A stretch of DNA of 8,098 nucleotides, taken from an uncultured Eubacteriales bacterium (GTDB lineage: Bacteria > Bacillota > Clostridia > Oscillospirales > Oscillospiraceae). This document shows positions 1 through 6,624 of the stretch, one piece after another. The stretch is from the NCBI GenBank assembly GCA_900321335.1, contig ONVR01000356.1, positions 1 to 8,098 of the forward strand, given 5' to 3'. Made by a program: the position numbers and the translations under genes. The notes beneath the pieces were generated by a model. It was given only the letters and a program-made list of their open reading frames with translations. It was not told the origin of the DNA and searched no databases. Each line of letters opens with the position of its first letter. Positions within the stretch are counted from its first letter, which is position 1.

Positions 1-18
1 GCTACCAAAGGAAAAAGC

Positions 19-1011
19 GTGCGCACGCTTTTGACCGTACTGCTCACCATGGCGCTCATCACGGGTCTTTCTCTTATGATCGTTCAGCGCGTCTCACTGG
101 AGCAGTCGTCACAGCATGCGGCACGTACGGAGAGCCGTCAGGACGCGGTATTCCCCGTAGAGACACAGGAAAGCAGAACCCGCATGACGCCCGTTACGGC
201 GGAGAGCGTCAGTTTTACACCGGCGACTGCGGCGGCAACAGCTCCGGCGCCAACGCCCAAGGCGGCGCTCAGCGCTGCTGCGGAGCTGCAGGTCATGCAG
301 GATACGGTGAGCGAACCTTTCGCGGAAAAGGCCCTGTCCAGAAGCACTGCTCTGGAGATGGGCATTGAGGCGTTCAAGGCGTCAGCCCTTGCCAGATGGG
401 AAGAGCAGATCGCCCAGCAGGAGGCTGCGGAGGCAGAACAGGCAGAAGCGCTGGCCGAAGAGGACGAATCTTACGAGGTCTATGACGACGCCGATTCCGA
501 GACCCAGGAGACGTACACGGAAAGCGACGTTTCCTATGAAGAGACGTATACGGAGAGTACTTCTGACTATACCGTGGAGGCGACTTACGACGAGCCCGAG
601 CCGGAACCCGAACCCGAACCGGAGCCTGAGACCACGAGCCGGGAGGCATACACATCCGACAGTTCCGGCGGGTACTCCGATCTGGATTATCTGGCTGCCA
701 TTTGCCAGATCGAGGCCGGCAGCAACTATGACGGTTGTCTGGCCGTGGCAAACGTGGTGCTCAACCGGGTGTATGCCGGATACGCTTCCAGCGTTTACGG
801 CGTCATTTACGCCCCTTATCAGTTTGCCACCGGTGACATGAGTTACTATCTGGAATACGGCACTTCCTCCACAGCCAGACAGGCGGCGGCGGATGCCCTG
901 GCCGGTGTGAACAATGTGGGAGGCTATCTGAGTTTCAACGGCACCTACTGGCTGGATCCGGATACGCTTTCCGTACCCTATACGGTGATCGGCGGAAACG
1001 TGTTTTATTGA
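19..1011 (+). CDS. SleB/CwlJ-type cell-wall hydrolase with acidic linker
   Basis: Predicted exported peptidoglycan hydrolase of the Hydrolase_2 (SleB/CwlJ) family; such enzymes cleave cortex or vegetative peptidoglycan outside the membrane. The 330-residue reading has a hydrophobic N-terminal segment (about residues 4-22) with no clear signal-peptidase site, so it may be a membrane anchor. A Ala/Pro/Thr-rich stretch follows (about 60-90), then a Glu/Ala-rich region (125-150), an acidic Tyr/Thr/Glu/Asp segment (150-190) and an Pro-Glu run (192-205). The catalytic domain occupies about 221-330: it opens with LAAICQIEAGS, whose E232 matches the family's catalytic glutamate, continues with AVANVVLNRVY and YQF, and ends in IGGNVFY, the usual C-terminus. 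The GTG start is chosen because AAAGGA lies about 6 bases upstream, but the frame is open to the window edge, so the true start could lie outside. Which peptidoglycan (spore or vegetative) it acts on cannot be told. Confidence 0.85.
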   Translation: MRTLLTVLLTMALITGLSLMIVQRVSLEQSSQHAARTESRQDAVFPVETQESRTRMTPVTAESVSFTPATAAATAPAPTPKAALSAAAELQVMQDTVSEPFAEKALSRSTALEMGIEAFKASALARWEEQIAQQEAAEAEQAEALAEEDESYEVYDDADSETQETYTESDVSYEETYTESTSDYTVEATYDEPEPEPEPEPEPETTSREAYTSDSSGGYSDLDYLAAICQIEAGSNYDGCLAVANVVLNRVYAGYASSVYGVIYAPYQFATGDMSYYLEYGTSSTARQAAADALAGVNNVGGYLSFNGTYWLDPDTLSVPYTVIGGNVFY

Positions 1012-1038
1012 GTTTCCCCGGTAAATATCGCAAGATCA

Positions 1039-1074
1039 CGGTGAGCCGGTCTTTGGATCGGCTCACCGCTTTTT
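1039..1074 (+). terminator. Rho-independent terminator after the hydrolase gene
   Basis: Ten perfect base pairs (CGGTGAGCCG at 1039-1048 with CGGCTCACCG at 1059-1068), extendable by two inner pairs, are followed by C and TTTTT at 1070-1074. A weak AT-rich stem (ATTAAG 1078-1083 with CTTAAT 1089-1094, then TTTT) sits just downstream and may be a back-up. This separates the hydrolase from the next operon. Confidence 0.88.
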
Positions 1075-1118
1075 GTGATTAAGTGTTTCTTAATTTTTCC
1101 CTACAGACGATTCCGGCC

Positions 1119-1147
1119 TTTCCAAACGGTGAAGAACGCGATATAAT
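1119..1147 (+). promoter_or_regulatory. Putative sigma-A promoter for the NimA-like/lipoprotein operon
   Basis: A perfect TATAAT (-10) lies at 1142-1147. With 17-bp spacing the -35 is TTTCCA at 1119-1124, matching TTGACA at four of six positions. It sits between the upstream terminator and the first gene, about 40 bases before its start codon, so location supports it; the -35 is weak. Confidence 0.5.
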
Positions 1148-1188
1148 AGCAAATAGAGATTGCATAGATGGAAAGGAAGGCGGAGGAA

Positions 1189-1680
1189 ATGTTCAGAACC
1201 ATGCGCAGGTATCGACAGGAGCTTTCTCCGGAGGTGTGCCGTCAGATCCTGACACGGGGAACCACCGGCGTTCTGGCTGTTTGCGGAGACGACGGGTATC
1301 CTTATACCATACCGCTGAACTATATCTACACGGAGGGAAAGCTTTATTTTCACGGGGCGAAGACGGGGCATAAAATCGACGCCATCCGGCGCAGTGACAA
1401 GGTGTCCTTCTGCGTGATCGACTACGAGCAGTACCTGCCGGAGCAGTTTACCACGGTCTTTCGCAGCGTCGTCGTGTTCGGACGTGCGGTGATCCTGGAG
1501 GATCCGGAGGAGATGTACCGGGCGGTGGACAGCCTGGGTGCGCGATTCTCTCCCCAGGTTTCCCCGGAAAAGCGGGAGGCGGAGATCCGGCGGGAGTGGG
1601 CGCCCCTTGCGGTGATCCGGCTGGATATTGAGCACATGACGGGCAAGCAGGCCAAGGAACTGCTGCAGAAGGAACAGTGA
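1189..1680 (+). CDS. NimA-like pyridoxamine 5'-phosphate oxidase-fold protein
   Basis: A 163-residue protein of the split-barrel flavin-binding family that includes the 5-nitroimidazole reductases/antibiotic resistance proteins NimA-J; many members have no proven substrate. Family hallmarks seen: TGVLAVCGDDGYPYTIPLN (about residues 26-44), YFHGAKTGHKIDAI (53-66), KVSFCVID (71-78), FTTVFRSVVVFGRA (87-100) and a C-terminal IEHMTGKQAKEL (147-158). Length is typical. ATG 1189 is preferred because MFRTMRR fits the usual N-terminus and AAGGAAGG lies 8 bases upstream. ATG 1168 would add seven residues, and ATG 1201 (13 bases after GGAGGA) is another option. The gene ends 29 bases before the lipoprotein start with no terminator between, so the two are probably co-transcribed. 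Resistance to nitroimidazoles is only a family-level possibility; a general flavin-dependent redox role is equally likely. Confidence 0.88.
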   Translation: MFRTMRRYRQELSPEVCRQILTRGTTGVLAVCGDDGYPYTIPLNYIYTEGKLYFHGAKTGHKIDAIRRSDKVSFCVIDYEQYLPEQFTTVFRSVVVFGRAVILEDPEEMYRAVDSLGARFSPQVSPEKREAEIRREWAPLAVIRLDIEHMTGKQAKELLQKEQ

Positions 1681-1694
1681 TGGAGCATTTGCGG

Positions 1695-1705
1695 AAGGAA
1701 GGTGG
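1695..1705 (+). promoter_or_regulatory. Ribosome binding site that sets the lipoprotein start
   Basis: The purine-rich AAGGAAGGTGG ends 4 bases before ATG 1710; its AAGGAAGG part ends 7 bases before. It decides for 1710 over the GTG at 1677, which overlaps the previous stop codon and would put eleven charged residues ahead of the lipoprotein signal sequence. Confidence 0.65.
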
Positions 1706-1709
1706 GCGA

Positions 1710-3797
1710 ATGCACAGAATCAGATGCGTTGCGGTTTTGCTGCTGGCATTGCTGCTGCTTTGCAGCGGCTGTATGCCTTTTGTGGGGAAACCGGTTTCCC
1801 CGGAGGGCACGGTGACGCCGCAGAAGCCCACTCAGGAAAACACGGATCAGCAGGCGCTGTCTCCCGATGACGGGGAGCAGCTGCCGGACGAGCCGGAGGA
1901 AACGGCGCCGGCCTTTGACCTGAGGGAGTATCTGGTGGAGGGCAGCGACGATTTGTACAATATCACGCCGCTGGTTACGATGGGCTACGTGAAGAAGCCC
2001 ATCGCCTACGGCTTTGTGTCAGACACAGAGCTGGTATTGATCTATAAGCGGGTTAACGGCGTGCGGGACACGACCTACAGCGCCAAATGCCTGGATCTGA
2101 CCACGGGAGAGCTGACGGAGTATCTCCCGGACTGGCAGGCGAGCTTCCGGGAGCCGGTCGATGAGGAGGAGATGCCCGGCGGCTCCTACATACAGCTGAT
2201 CAGCGCCAGACCGCTTGTATTGTGGGACTATGTCAACGACGCGCTGTACAGACCGGACCAGGACGTGGTGACGGTGGAACTGGGAGAGGCGTTTGCCTAT
2301 GCCGACTTTTCCGTTTTTCAGGGAGAAGTGTACTGCATTCAGTCCGGTATGATCTATCGGGTGGAGCAGGACGGTTCCATGACGCTGGTCTATACCCTTC
2401 CCACACAGATGCGCTACCTTTACCCGGTGATGGGAGAGTCCGATGCGTACATGACCTTCGCGGTTACCCCGTCGCTGGATGAACGGTATGACGTTTACTT
2501 GGATCTCAATCCGGTCACGGGAGAACAGTATTTTTACACGCGCCGGTATTACGATACGTATTTTGACGGGATATCCGGTACGCGGCTCTACGCCATGACC
2601 TGGCCCAGGACGGACCAGGAGCCCTTCGGTGCCTGCGTTTATGACAGCGCCGCCCACGCGAAAACGGTCCTACCGTTCCCGGATACGCTCGATGCCTATA
2701 TCCGCTCGCTGTATGAGACGGAGGTGTCGCCGACACCTGCGCCCGGGCCGGATCCCGAAGCGTTTGGGGATGATTGGGAGGATGCCGGGCAGAAAGAGCA
2801 GGATCCGGCGTTCTATGAGGACGACAGCGTTGGGTACTATACGGGCTTTATGGCAGCCTCTCTTTCGGGAGACAGCCTGGCGTTTTACTTCGGGGGTGTC
2901 GATGACGCCATCGGCAGACTGTACTACTGGGATCTGTCCCAAAGGACCCAGAGCCGGTGGGAGCCGGAGCCCCGGGAGGTGTACGAGATCTCCGTTTCCG
3001 ACTATGGAGATCTATCCAAATGGGCCCGACAGATCGGAGATCGTTACGGTGTGGAGATCCTCTTCGGCGAAAACGTCCCAACGGAGTTCGGCGGCTACTA
3101 TCTGTACCCTGCCAGCAACGAGGACTATCTCTGGGAGGCCCTTGTGATGCTCGATGAGGTTCTTGGCACCTATCCCAAGGGCTTTTTTGACGCGGGAGAG
3201 GATGGATACGTCCGGCAGACCGTGTTTTACCTGACAGGAGGCATGAGCGCGTCACCGGATGCTCTGTTTACGCCAAGCGCCGTGGGCCTTGCCATGGAGT
3301 CCGACGGACTGAGTGCTATCGCGCTTGACGTGGAGAGTTACCCCCTGGATGCGGGGACGGTTTATCACGAGATCACGCACATCATCGACAACCGGCTGAC
3401 TTATCTGGGCGTTCTGGACGAGGAGGTTTGGAGCAGTCTGAACCCGGAGGACGCGGACTATTTTTACTGTTATGTGGACGAGTACGGACGGTCCTACGAG
3501 GAGTTTGCGGACTTCAGCTATACCACCTACTCGGATGCGTACTACAACGGAGACTACGAGTCCGTCTATTTCTATGACGATTACGCCAAAACCTTCCCCA
3601 CGGAGGACCGGGCCAGACTGATGGAATATCTGCTGGGCTACTACGACTACGTGGACCCCGGCTACCGGGGCAGCCATGTACAGAAAAAACTGGCCTACTA
3701 CTTCCAGTGTATCCGGGAGGGCTTTGACACCACCGGGTGGCCGGAGCGGACGATCTGGGAACAGCGTCTGTATGAGCTGCAGCAGGGGCTATGGTAA
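1710..3797 (+). CDS. Lipoprotein with HExxH zinc-metallopeptidase-like domain
   Basis: A 695-residue predicted surface lipoprotein. The N-terminus has two Arg residues, a Leu-rich hydrophobic core and CSGC ending at Cys21, a lipobox with Cys at -3 where Leu is usual. A Pro/Glu/Gln/Asp-rich spacer (about 25-65) follows. Residues about 70-335 contain repeated short strand-like blocks (LDLTTGELTEYL, LDLNPVTGEQYFY), suggesting a beta-rich, possibly propeller-like domain; this is inference. An acidic Pro-rich linker spans about 337-374. The C-terminal part carries HEITH (H553, E554, H557), the gluzincin-type zinc and catalytic motif. Downstream come YEEFADFS (E597, E598) and YAKTFPTEDRAR (E632, D633), the latter resembling the YA-x-EDxA block in Peptidase_Mx1-like and related putative peptidases, which could give the third zinc ligand. 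I do not recognise the exact family. Peptidase activity and substrate are unproven. The gene is last in its operon, before a terminator. Confidence 0.8.
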   Translation: MHRIRCVAVLLLALLLLCSGCMPFVGKPVSPEGTVTPQKPTQENTDQQALSPDDGEQLPDEPEETAPAFDLREYLVEGSDDLYNITPLVTMGYVKKPIAYGFVSDTELVLIYKRVNGVRDTTYSAKCLDLTTGELTEYLPDWQASFREPVDEEEMPGGSYIQLISARPLVLWDYVNDALYRPDQDVVTVELGEAFAYADFSVFQGEVYCIQSGMIYRVEQDGSMTLVYTLPTQMRYLYPVMGESDAYMTFAVTPSLDERYDVYLDLNPVTGEQYFYTRRYYDTYFDGISGTRLYAMTWPRTDQEPFGACVYDSAAHAKTVLPFPDTLDAYIRSLYETEVSPTPAPGPDPEAFGDDWEDAGQKEQDPAFYEDDSVGYYTGFMAASLSGDSLAFYFGGVDDAIGRLYYWDLSQRTQSRWEPEPREVYEISVSDYGDLSKWARQIGDRYGVEILFGENVPTEFGGYYLYPASNEDYLWEALVMLDEVLGTYPKGFFDAGEDGYVRQTVFYLTGGMSASPDALFTPSAVGLAMESDGLSAIALDVESYPLDAGTVYHEITHIIDNRLTYLGVLDEEVWSSLNPEDADYFYCYVDEYGRSYEEFADFSYTTYSDAYYNGDYESVYFYDDYAKTFPTEDRARLMEYLLGYYDYVDPGYRGSHVQKKLAYYFQCIREGFDTTGWPERTIWEQRLYELQQGLW

Positions 3798-3821
3798 AAA
3801 CAACAAAAAGACAACGGCGAT

Positions 3822-3858
3822 CGCACCGCACTTTCTATAAAGGGCGGTGCGGTTTTTT
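3822..3858 (+). terminator. Rho-independent terminator after the lipoprotein gene
   Basis: CGCACCGC (3822-3829) pairs perfectly with GCGGTGCG (3844-3851). The inner CTTT/AAAG adds four pairs after one A-G mismatch. After one G comes TTTTTT (3853-3858). It lies 24 bases past the stop codon and ends the NimA-like/lipoprotein operon. Confidence 0.9.
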
Positions 3859-3870
3859 CCGGGATAATCG

Positions 3871-3899
3871 TTGCTATTGTTTTTCTGCTGTGGTAAACT
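3871..3899 (+). promoter_or_regulatory. Extended -10 promoter for the first MATE gene
   Basis: TTGCTA (-35, 3871-3876), a 17-bp spacer and TAAACT (-10, 3894-3899), with TG at 3891-3892 placed as in an extended -10. Transcription would start near 3906, giving a leader of roughly 75 bases that contains the long inverted repeat. The same 11-base string GTGGTAAACTG recurs at the second MATE promoter. Confidence 0.6.
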
Positions 3900-3917
3900 G
3901 TTAAAAAACTTTTCTGC

Positions 3918-3959
3918 GGTTTGTGTCGAAACAGCGGATGGACGGTTTTGACACAAACC
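3918..3959 (+). repeat. 15-bp inverted repeat (hairpin) in the MATE leader
   Basis: GGTTTGTGTCGAAAC (3918-3932) is the reverse complement of GTTTTGACACAAACC (3945-3959) at 14 of 15 positions; the exception becomes a G-U pair in RNA. The outer ten pairs are perfect and the loop is 12 bases. No U-tract follows, so it is not an intrinsic terminator. It lies downstream of the predicted transcription start and ends 8 bases before the GGAG of the MATE ribosome binding site, so it could be a repressor operator, an RNA regulatory element or an mRNA-stabilising 5' stem. Confidence 0.8.
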
Positions 3960-3982
3960 ATCGTTATGGAGTGGATTTGCGC

Positions 3983-5365
3983 ATGTTCAAAAAATTCAAG
4001 GCGCTCTTTGGCGCCCAGGACATGACGGTAGGCAGTCCCATCAAATGCCTGCTCATGTTCTCTGTGCCCCTGCTGATCGGCAATCTGGCACAGCTTCTCT
4101 ACAGTACGGTGGACTCTGTCATCGTAGGTAAATACGTGGGAGACGAGGCCCTGGCGTCCATTGGCGTGGACACCCCGCTTCTGCTGCTGTTTCTGGTGAT
4201 CTTCATGGCCATCGGCTCCGGCGTCATGGTCATGGTTTCCCAGTATTTCGGTGCCAAGGACTATGAAAATCTGGAGCGGACGGTGGGTAACTCCATCACC
4301 CTCATTGCGGCTGCCTCTGTGGTGCTGACGGTGGGCGGCATCCTGCTGACCCCGTGGATGCTCCGGGTCATCAACACCCCGCCGGAGACCTATGAGATGG
4401 CAAAAATCTACCTGATCATCTGCTTTTACGGTATAGCCGGCGACGGGTTTTACAACATCATGTCCGGTATTCTCCGGGGCATGGGAGAGTCCGTGTTCCC
4501 GCTGCTGGTGCTGATCCTCACCACGGTGCTCAACATCGTGCTGGATCTGTGGTTCGTCATCGGCCTGGGCATGGGAATTGCCGGTGCCGCCTGGGCAACC
4601 AGCATCGCCAAGACCGTTTCCGCCATTGTATGCCTGATCAAAGTGCTCAGCGCCAAAAACGTATGCAACGTCAAGGCCAGACACCTGAAACTGGACCGTG
4701 ACATTCTGGGAACCATCTGCCGCCTGGGCATTCCCAACGGCATCGCCCAGGGCATCATGTTCCTTGCCACCATCGTCATCCAGAGTATGATCAACAAGAT
4801 GGGCTTTCTGGTCACCGCGTCCATCACGGCGGTGCTTCGCGTGGACGGCTTTGCCGTGATCCCCAGCCAGACCTTCGGCATGAGCGCCGCCACCTTCACG
4901 GGACAGAATGTCGGCGCGGGCCGTCTGGACCGGGTGAAAAAGGGTGCCAAACAGGTCTTTCTCATGTGTTTGGTCACCTCCCTTGTTATGATTACGGCCA
5001 TGCTCATTTTCGGCAAGTGGATGATGGGCCTGTTTACAGACACAAAAGAGGTCATAGACATGGGCTATGGCTTTATCCTGACCATGCTGCCGGGATACCT
5101 GCTGATGTGTATCGGGCAGTCCTTCGGCGGCGTGATCCGGGGCGCGGGCGACTCCATGGGCCCCATGTGGATCGCACTGGTCACCAATACGGTGATCCGG
5201 ATCCCGGCCATGCTGCTTCTGGTGCATTTTACAAGAAGCGAGATCTATCCCGCAGGCAACCCCAAGTCCAGCTTTATTGCCATCGTAATCGCCATGTTTA
5301 TCAACGCGGTGATTACCCTGATCTACTATCGGAAGGGCAGATGGAAGGACAAGGCCATCGTCTGA
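3983..5365 (+). CDS. MATE-family multidrug/cation efflux transporter
   Basis: A complete inner-membrane transporter of the multidrug and toxic compound extrusion (MATE) family, which exports cationic compounds in exchange for Na+ or H+. The 460-residue protein has the usual length and a dozen hydrophobic segments. Typical motifs: MTVGSPIK (14-21), LYSTVDSVIVGKYVGDEALASIG (about 39-61), SQYFGAKDYENLERTVGNSI in the first half, GILRGMGES, then FTGQNVGAGRLDRVKKGAKQ and GVIRGAGDSMGP in the second, reflecting the family's two-fold repeat. ATG 3983 is chosen because MFKKF followed by MTVG is a normal N-terminus and GGAGTGGA lies upstream (3968-3975). GTG 3923 would start within the left arm of the leader hairpin and has no ribosome binding site; ATG 4022 is a less likely alternative. 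It forms its own transcription unit between two hairpins. The substrate cannot be read from sequence. Confidence 0.95.
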   Translation: MFKKFKALFGAQDMTVGSPIKCLLMFSVPLLIGNLAQLLYSTVDSVIVGKYVGDEALASIGVDTPLLLLFLVIFMAIGSGVMVMVSQYFGAKDYENLERTVGNSITLIAAASVVLTVGGILLTPWMLRVINTPPETYEMAKIYLIICFYGIAGDGFYNIMSGILRGMGESVFPLLVLILTTVLNIVLDLWFVIGLGMGIAGAAWATSIAKTVSAIVCLIKVLSAKNVCNVKARHLKLDRDILGTICRLGIPNGIAQGIMFLATIVIQSMINKMGFLVTASITAVLRVDGFAVIPSQTFGMSAATFTGQNVGAGRLDRVKKGAKQVFLMCLVTSLVMITAMLIFGKWMMGLFTDTKEVIDMGYGFILTMLPGYLLMCIGQSFGGVIRGAGDSMGPMWIALVTNTVIRIPAMLLLVHFTRSEIYPAGNPKSSFIAIVIAMFINAVITLIYYRKGRWKDKAIV

Positions 5366-5370
5366 GAAGT

Positions 5371-5400
5371 ACACCGGCTGTCACATGGCAGCCGGTGTTT
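5371..5400 (+). terminator. Hairpin terminator with weak U-tract after the first MATE gene
   Basis: ACACCGGCTG (5371-5380) pairs perfectly with CAGCCGGTGT (5389-5398), extendable by two pairs (one G-U) to a four-base loop. The following tract is only TTT then CCCC, so termination may be partial and transcription may read into the macro-domain gene, for which I see no convincing promoter in 5401-5454. Confidence 0.65.
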
Positions 5401-5454
5401 CCCCAATTCTATGAGCTGTGAGCCCGGAACGCAGTTAAAACAGGAGGCTATCTC

Positions 5455-6531
5455 ATGCCCATTCAGATCGTGCGCAACGATATTACGAAAATGACCTGTG
5501 ACGCCATCGTCAACGCAGCCAACAGCTCCCTGCTGGGAGGCGGCGGTGTGGACGGCGCCATCCACCGTGCGGCAGGGCCGAAGCTGCTGGAGGAATGCCG
5601 GACCCTGGGGGGCTGTGAGACGGGTCAGGCGAAGATCACAGGAGCCTATGACCTGCCCTGTAAGTACGTGATCCACACGGTGGGACCTGTCTGGGGCGGG
5701 GGAGACCGGGGAGAGCGGGAGCTTCTGTGCGCCTGCTACCGGAATTCTCTGGAGCTGGCAAAGCGGCACAAATGTGAGAGCGTGGCTTTTCCCCTGATCT
5801 CCTCGGGGGTTTATGGATACCCCAAGGACCAGGCGATCCGTGTGGCCATGGACACCATCGGCGCCTTTCTGGCGGAAAATGACATGACGGTGTACCTGGT
5901 GATCTTTGATAAAAAGGCGTTTCAGATCAGTGAAAAGCTATACACCGGTATTCAGGCGTACATCGACGATCACTATGCTCTATCCCACAGAGACAGCCTC
6001 AGAGAGCGCCTGCGCCGCGAGAACTTTGCCGGGAACGTTGCGGCGAAAGCATATCACGGTGTTGAAGCGCCCCTGCCGGCCAGTCCCGACGCCGCGGCGC
6101 CACAGTCCCGAAAGAAAAAGCGCCGTAGCATCAAGGAGCTGCTTGCCCGGGATCAACAGATGCCGCCTCTGGAGGAGGTAGTCCGCTCCCTGGACGAGAG
6201 CTTTTCCCAGATGCTCCTGCGGAAGATCGACGAGAAGGGCATGACCGACGCCCAATGCTACAAGAAAGCCAATATCGACCGTAAGCTGTTTTCCAAGATC
6301 CGCACCGATGTGCATTACCGACCCAGCAAGACCACGGCTATTGCCTTTGCCATTGCGCTGGAGCTTCCCATGGAGGAGACACGGGATCTGCTGCAGAAAG
6401 CGGGGTATGCCCTGTCCCACAGCAGCAAATTTGACGTGATCATCGAGTATTTTATCCTCTCCGGGAACTATGACGTGTTCCAGATCAACGAGGCCCTTTT
6501 CGCCTTTGACCAGACCTTGCTTGGAGCGTGA
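5455..6531 (+). CDS. Macro-domain protein fused to Xre-like helix-turn-helix domain
   Basis: A 358-residue two-domain protein. Residues about 1-175 form a MacroD/YmdB-type macro domain, a fold that binds ADP-ribose and in this class hydrolyses O-acetyl-ADP-ribose or ADP-ribosylated protein. Key motifs are present: VNAANSSLLGGGGVDGAIH (19-37, with N20, N23, D33) and the phosphate loop LISSGVYGYP (114-123). A basic, Ala/Pro-rich linker with RKKKRR (219-224) follows. The C-terminus (about 245-358) is helical, and about residues 260-320 resemble a lambda-repressor/Xre helix-turn-helix: GMTDAQCYKKANIDRKLFSKI, then TTAIAFAIALELPMEETRDLL and AGYALS. AGGAGG at 5442-5447, 7 bases before the ATG, fixes the start. 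Automated pipelines may name such proteins RNase III inhibitor from YmdB; that is not supported here. DNA binding is an inference. It precedes and probably co-transcribes with the vWA gene. Confidence 0.9.
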   Translation: MPIQIVRNDITKMTCDAIVNAANSSLLGGGGVDGAIHRAAGPKLLEECRTLGGCETGQAKITGAYDLPCKYVIHTVGPVWGGGDRGERELLCACYRNSLELAKRHKCESVAFPLISSGVYGYPKDQAIRVAMDTIGAFLAENDMTVYLVIFDKKAFQISEKLYTGIQAYIDDHYALSHRDSLRERLRRENFAGNVAAKAYHGVEAPLPASPDAAAPQSRKKKRRSIKELLARDQQMPPLEEVVRSLDESFSQMLLRKIDEKGMTDAQCYKKANIDRKLFSKIRTDVHYRPSKTTAIAFAIALELPMEETRDLLQKAGYALSHSSKFDVIIEYFILSGNYDVFQINEALFAFDQTLLGA

Positions 6532-6535
6532 AAAT

Positions 6536-6552
6536 GTCGCCTGAGCGGCGAC
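6536..6552 (+). repeat. Short intergenic hairpin after the macro-domain gene
   Basis: GTCGCC (6536-6541) pairs perfectly with GGCGAC (6547-6552) around a five-base loop, starting four bases after the stop codon. No U-run follows, so it is not a standard terminator; it may slow or stabilise the mRNA between the two genes, or be chance. Confidence 0.5.
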
Positions 6553-6574
6553 CACAGCCCGCTTGAGAATCGGT

Positions 6575-6612
6575 ATCCTGTGACTGTAAGGATCAATCAC
6601 AAATCACAGGAT
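6575..6612 (+). repeat. 9-bp inverted repeat abutting the vWA ribosome binding site
   Basis: ATCCTGTGA (6575-6583) is the exact reverse complement of TCACAGGAT (6604-6612), with 20 bases between. The right arm ends directly before GGAGG (6613-6617). A weak promoter-like TTGAGA (6563-6568) and TAAGGA (6587-6592) overlap it. It could be an operator or a structure affecting translation of the vWA gene. Confidence 0.6.
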
Positions 6613-6624
6613 GGAGGTTTTCAA

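Noticed and set aside
365..841. A 158-codon + strand frame inside the hydrolase gene
   Set aside because: It is a very Arg/Pro-rich out-of-frame reading of the acidic linker region with no ribosome binding site; it is a shadow.
3948..3976. A perfect TTGACA at 3948-3953 as a second MATE promoter
   Set aside because: The sequence 17 bp downstream (GTGGAT) is a poor -10 and transcription would start at or after the preferred start codon; the TTGACA is part of the inverted repeat.
3923..3982. GTG 3923 as the start of the first MATE protein
   Set aside because: It lies inside the left arm of the leader hairpin, lacks a Shine-Dalgarno sequence, and would add 20 residues not typical of MATE proteins.
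3698..5374. A 558-codon open frame on the - strand opposite the first MATE gene
   Set aside because: It is antisense to a clear transporter gene, its product is rich in His, Gln, Asp and Gly with no recognisable domain, and it has no supported start signal. It mirrors the codon bias of the + strand gene.
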